Assembly: GCA_900754775.1 (NCBI GenBank)
Contig: CAAEDZ010000093.1
Coordinates: forward strand, 1 to 9,273
From: Clostridia bacterium
GTDB lineage: Bacteria; Bacillota_A; Clostridia; Christensenellales; Aristaeellaceae
Length of the DNA stretch: 9,273 nt
Direction: 5' to 3'
Shown: one piece after another, positions 6,534-9,273 of the stretch
Layout of the letters: each line of letters starts with the position of its first letter
How positions within the stretch are numbered: the stretch's first letter is position 1
Position numbers and translations under genes: made by a program
The notes under the pieces: generated by a model
What the model was told of the DNA's origin: nothing
Databases searched by the model: none
The model's input: the letters and a program-made list of their open reading frames with translations, nothing else

Positions 6534-7319
6534 TTACGTCAACATTCCCTGCAAAATGGCCAGGTAGTCGTTGAGATAGCAGGCGTATTCGGGGCTGCCG
6601 ATGGTCTCCACATAGCCCAGTTCCACGGCCTTGACGAATTCCACCTGCTTTTGCAGAACCTTCATCGCCCCTTCGACGCTCTTGAAGCAGAAGTGGACGA
6701 ACGGCGTGCGGCGCTCGTAGACGCCGTGGCCGGACTTGGAGTTGCCGGCCTTGACGCGCAGGTAGCAGGCGATGGCGTTGGGGTCGCCGTGGTCGGCGAC
6801 GGTGAACTGGTAGATGCGGTCCGGCTGGCGGCGGCAGAACTCCTGCATGTCCGGGTCGCCCAGTTTGTTGTATTTGGAGAGCGCCCGGGTGATCATATAG
6901 AGGCTGCACTTGACCTTCAGCGCCTGCTTTTCCGGCGTCCTGGGCACGTTCTTGGGCGACATGATCATAAGGCCCATCAGGAGGGAGAGTATCCTGGGAA
7001 GCAGCAGGAGGTTGCCCCGGATGCCGGGCAGGGCGAGGCCGCCGCGCAGCAGGGCGTTCATCTTTTCGATGGAGGAAAACGTCAGCGCAAGGTCGGGCTT
7101 TTCCGCCGGACCCTGAATGACGTTCACATGCGGGCCGTCGAACACGAGGTGGCAGCAGAGCAGGTCGCCATCGTCGCGCGCGCCGAACTGCACGGTGGCG
7201 TGGAAGTTTGCAAACGACTTGTGCAGCTTGGGGTCGTCGTCCAGAAGCACCTGCATGGTGGGAAAGACCGCTTCCAGAAACAGCCTTGCCGCCATGCGCT
7301 CCTGCGCGGATGCGGACAT
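6534..7319 (-). CDS. Protein with two SCP2-like (sterol carrier fold) halves
   Basis: This 261-residue protein has no signal peptide. Residues about 45-115 resemble an SCP2 domain: strands around LLCCHLVFDGPHVNVIQG, then PDLALTFSSIEKMNALLRGG, then a Gly-rich GIRGN turn leading into a hydrophobic helix (LLLLPRILSLLMGLMIM). Residues about 168-255 repeat the pattern: YQFTVAD, CYLRVKAG, TPFVHFCFKSVEGAMKVLQK, then VELGYVETIGSPEY. Aligning PDLALTFSSIEKMNALL with PFVHFCFKSVEGAMKVL suggests an internal duplication. SCP2 folds bind lipids or other hydrophobic ligands in a tunnel, so a carrier or ligand-binding role is plausible but unproven. AGGAGG, 8 bases before ATG 7319, overlaps the stop of the transketolase C-terminal subunit (gap 11 bases), so it belongs to that operon. 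Fold recognition was by eye. Confidence 0.62.
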   Translation of the reverse strand: MSASAQERMAARLFLEAVFPTMQVLLDDDPKLHKSFANFHATVQFGARDDGDLLCCHLVFDGPHVNVIQGPAEKPDLALTFSSIEKMNALLRGGLALPGIRGNLLLLPRILSLLMGLMIMSPKNVPRTPEKQALKVKCSLYMITRALSKYNKLGDPDMQEFCRRQPDRIYQFTVADHGDPNAIACYLRVKAGNSKSGHGVYERRTPFVHFCFKSVEGAMKVLQKQVEFVKAVELGYVETIGSPEYACYLNDYLAILQGMLT

Positions 7320-7330
7320 GCGCTCACCTC

Positions 7331-8344
7331 CTATTCGTCGTTCCAGTCCTCGTCGGGTTCAAATTCCATGCCCATCATCTCGCGCACCTTGTCCACCACG
7401 CCGTTGGCGTCGAGGCCGTAGTAGGCGTAGAGGTCCTCGGCGTAGCCGATGGCGGCGAAGGTGTCCTGCAGGCCGTGCTTTTTGAACACGCAGCCCTTGC
7501 CGGACTCGGCGATGACGCTGCCCACCGCGTCGCCCAGACCGCCGATGACGTTGTGTTCCTCGATGGTGAGTATGCGCCGCGTGTCGGTGACGGCCTTCAG
7601 AATGGCCTCGCGGTCGATGGGCTTGATGGTGTGCATGTTGACCACGCGCACGGAGAGGCCGTCCGTCTCGGCAAGCACGCGGGCGGCGTTCATCGCCTGC
7701 AGCACGGCGATGCCGCAGCAGATGATGGTCAGGTCCGTGCCCTCGCGCATGGTGATGGCCTTGCCGATCTCGTAGGTGTAGTTGTCGCTTTCGTAGCAGG
7801 GCGGCTCAAAGCCGCGGCCGATGCGGATGTAGACCGGGCCGGGCGTGTCCACGCAGGCCTGCACCGCCTTGGAGGTCTCGATGCCGTCCGCCGGGCAGAT
7901 GACCGTCATGTTGGGGATGGCGCGCATGATGGCAAAGTCCTCGGTGCAGTGGTGGGTGGTGCCGGCGTGGCCGAAGGAGATGCCGGCGTGGGTGGCGATG
8001 ATCTTTACCGGCAGGTTCTGGTAGGCGATGTCCGTGCGGATCTGCTCGCCGGCGCGCATGCAGGCGAAGATGGCCATGGTGGAGGCAAAGGGGATCAGCC
8101 CCGCCTTGGCAAGGCCCGCGGCGATACCGAACATGTTCTGCTCGGCGATGCCCACGTTGTAAAAGCGGTCCGGGAAGGCCTTGGCGAAGTGGACGATGGC
8201 CGTGGTCTTGGCAAGGTCGGCGGTGAGGCCGACGATCTTTTCGTTGTGCTTGCCCAGTTCGGCCAGCGTGCGGCCGTAGATCTCGCGGGAGGTCATGGTC
8301 GCCGCATCGTAGGCGTTCCAGTTGGTTCCGGTCACGACTGCCAT
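7331..8344 (-). CDS. Transketolase-like C-terminal subunit (ThDP pyrimidine-binding half)
   Basis: This 337-residue protein corresponds to the second half of transketolase and needs the adjacent subunit to form the ThDP active site. Residues 18-185 are the pyrimidine-binding domain, with the cofactor-activating Glu68 in GIAEQN. His119 (THAG) and His131 (GTTHH) align by eye with active-site histidines 461 and 473 of E. coli transketolase, and Arg177 (IGRG) with the phosphate-binding Arg520. The usual GEDGPTH stretch reads GHAGTTH, so the substrate-contacting Asp469 is replaced by Ala127. From about 200 to 325 follows the transketolase C-terminal domain (TDLTIICCGIAVLQA, VRVVNMHTIKPID, EEHNVIGGLGDAV). 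A GGAGGG ribosome site 5-6 bases before ATG 8344 lies within the last codons of the N-terminal subunit gene, one base apart. The substrate may not be the classical pentose phosphates. Confidence 0.9.
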   Translation of the reverse strand: MAVVTGTNWNAYDAATMTSREIYGRTLAELGKHNEKIVGLTADLAKTTAIVHFAKAFPDRFYNVGIAEQNMFGIAAGLAKAGLIPFASTMAIFACMRAGEQIRTDIAYQNLPVKIIATHAGISFGHAGTTHHCTEDFAIMRAIPNMTVICPADGIETSKAVQACVDTPGPVYIRIGRGFEPPCYESDNYTYEIGKAITMREGTDLTIICCGIAVLQAMNAARVLAETDGLSVRVVNMHTIKPIDREAILKAVTDTRRILTIEEHNVIGGLGDAVGSVIAESGKGCVFKKHGLQDTFAAIGYAEDLYAYYGLDANGVVDKVREMMGMEFEPDEDWNDE

Positions 8345-8345
8345 A

Positions 8346-9179
8346 TTATCCCTCCTTCAGGATCGAAGCCTTGGCGCGGGCGCACAACTCCGAATCGGCG
8401 GACGCGTAGTGGTAGACGACGTTGTTTTCCATGAAGTCCACGCCCTTGCCCTTGATGGTGTTGGCGAGGATGAGTACGGGCACGTCCGTGGCGGCCCAGG
8501 CCCTGGCAAGCGCCTCGTCGAGCTGGTCAAAATCGTGGCCGTCCACTTCGACGACGTCCCAGCCAAAGGCGCGCCACTTGTCCGCGAACGGTTCCAGCGG
8601 CATGACGTCCTCGGTCTCGCCGTCGATCATGAAGCGGTTGCGGTCGACGATGCCGATGAGATTGCCCAGCTTGAAGTGCGGCGCAGACATGGCCGCCTCC
8701 CAGACGCTGCCCTCGCAGCATTCGCCGTCGCCCATCAGGCAGACGGTTTTCCACGGCATTTTGCGCTGGCGCGCGCCCAGGGCCATGCCCACCGCCATGG
8801 AAAGGCCGTGGCCGAGGCTGCCCGCCGAGGCGTCGCAGCCGATGACCTTGTTGGAATCCGGGTGCATGGCAAAGGGCGAGCCGAAGTGGTTGAAGGTCTT
8901 GAGCGTCTCCTCCGGGAAGAAGCCGCGCTTGGCCAAAACGGGGATGAGTCCCGCCGCCGCGTGGCCCTTGGAGAGTATGAAGCGGTCGCGCTCGTCCCAC
9001 TGGGGGTCGGCGGGGTTGACGTCCAGATACTTGAAGTAGAGGATGGTGAGGATGTCGATGATGCTCAAAGAGCCACCCACGTGCGCGCCGCCGGACCATG
9101 CCATGACGTCGATGACCGTCAGGCGCAGCTCGCGGGCGATGTCTTGAAGTTTCTGCCGTTCCTGGGTGGAAAGCGCCAT
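8346..9179 (-). CDS. Transketolase-like N-terminal subunit (ThDP diphosphate-binding half)
   Basis: This 277-residue protein matches the first half of transketolase. His33 (GAHVGGS) and His73 in SKGHAAAG match the conserved active-site His positions. SAGSLGHGLS at 118-127 is the family glycine loop. The ThDP/Mg motif runs from GDGE (150-153) to the Mg-binding Asn181 in VDRNRF. The C-terminal part (DGHDFDQLDEAL, LILANTIKGKGV) is normal for the family. ATG 9179 has AAGGAGG 7 bases upstream, so the start is secure. With the next gene it forms a heteromeric ThDP enzyme that would transfer a two-carbon ketol unit. Its location beside SCP2-like and dehydrogenase genes suggests a specialised pathway copy rather than the housekeeping enzyme, but this is inference. 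Confidence 0.92.
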   Translation of the reverse strand: MALSTQERQKLQDIARELRLTVIDVMAWSGGAHVGGSLSIIDILTILYFKYLDVNPADPQWDERDRFILSKGHAAAGLIPVLAKRGFFPEETLKTFNHFGSPFAMHPDSNKVIGCDASAGSLGHGLSMAVGMALGARQRKMPWKTVCLMGDGECCEGSVWEAAMSAPHFKLGNLIGIVDRNRFMIDGETEDVMPLEPFADKWRAFGWDVVEVDGHDFDQLDEALARAWAATDVPVLILANTIKGKGVDFMENNVVYHYASADSELCARAKASILKEG

Positions 9180-9273
9180 TGCGCATACCTCCTTCTGCGT
9201 TGGGCGTGCTGCGGGATGTCGGGAATCATCAACAGAGAGTGGATATCGGTCGTCTAATCGTGTTCGAAGTCAA
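9180..9273. other. Upstream end of the transketolase operon
   Basis: These 94 bases hold the AAGGAGG ribosome site of the first transketolase gene and little else that can be supported. A TTGACT hexamer lies at the extreme right edge on the minus strand, but no -10 box follows at 16-19 bases. One minus frame reads DFEHD then TAG (stop at 9254-9256), which could be the tail of an upstream gene outside the window. The true promoter of region A may lie beyond the window. Confidence 0.3.

Noticed and set aside
5251..6567. Long plus-strand ORF of 438 codons opposite the alcohol dehydrogenase
   Set aside because: Its translation is Ala/Gly/Val/His/Asp-rich with no recognisable motif, it has no suitable ribosome site, and it mirrors the codon pattern of the strongly supported minus-strand gene.
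7208..9257. Plus-strand ORFs of 408 and 311 codons opposite the transketolase genes
   Set aside because: Both are antisense frames of two genes with complete ThDP-enzyme motifs; long open antisense frames are expected in GC-rich coding DNA.
9254..9273. Possible end of an upstream gene (DFEHD then TAG on the minus strand)
   Set aside because: Only five codons are visible, which is too little to call a gene.

Overview
The window looks like a stretch of a fairly GC-rich (about 60-65% by eye) Gram-positive bacterium of the Bacillota, most likely class Clostridia. The basis is strong AGGAGG-type ribosome binding sites on nearly every gene, a YtrA-type GntR/ABC-2 operon, split transketolase subunits and sigma-A-like promoters. 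The genus cannot be fixed from the sequence. All eleven genes are on the minus strand, so transcription runs from high to low coordinates and gaps are very short. The many long plus-strand ORFs are antisense shadows caused by high GC.

Reading with transcription, region A (9273 to 6534) holds a two-gene split transketolase-like thiamine-diphosphate enzyme (N-terminal subunit 8346-9179, C-terminal subunit 7331-8344), followed 11 bases later by a 261-residue protein with two SCP2-like (sterol carrier fold) halves (6534-7319).

Region B (6527 to 2717) starts with its own promoter (TGGACA-N17-TAAAAT). It holds a zinc-dependent medium-chain alcohol dehydrogenase (5248-6456), a MerR-family regulator with two predicted DNA-binding domains whose start overlaps the dehydrogenase stop (4154-5251), and a class-3-like aldehyde dehydrogenase (2765-4129). 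It ends at a clear intrinsic terminator (2717-2744). Regions A and B together look like an accessory pathway for a keto or aldehyde compound: a C2-transfer (transketolase-like) step, alcohol and aldehyde oxidation or reduction, a possible hydrophobic-ligand carrier and a dedicated regulator. The substrate is not identifiable from sequence.

Region C (2695 to 1) starts with an excellent promoter (TTGACA-N17-TATACT) overlapped by three tandem 9-bp repeats. It encodes a YtrA-like GntR repressor (2256-2636), an ABC ATPase (1417-2259), an ABC-2 permease (800-1417), a 73-residue zinc-ribbon protein (579-800) and the start of a secreted S41-peptidase-like protein that runs off the left edge (1-568). 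The first three junctions are stop/start overlaps, so translation is probably coupled. This is a classic autoregulated efflux or envelope-stress cassette with two less usual additions at its end.

No rRNA, tRNA, CRISPR array, insertion sequence or phage gene was seen, and no stretch of more than 300 bases lacks a gene.
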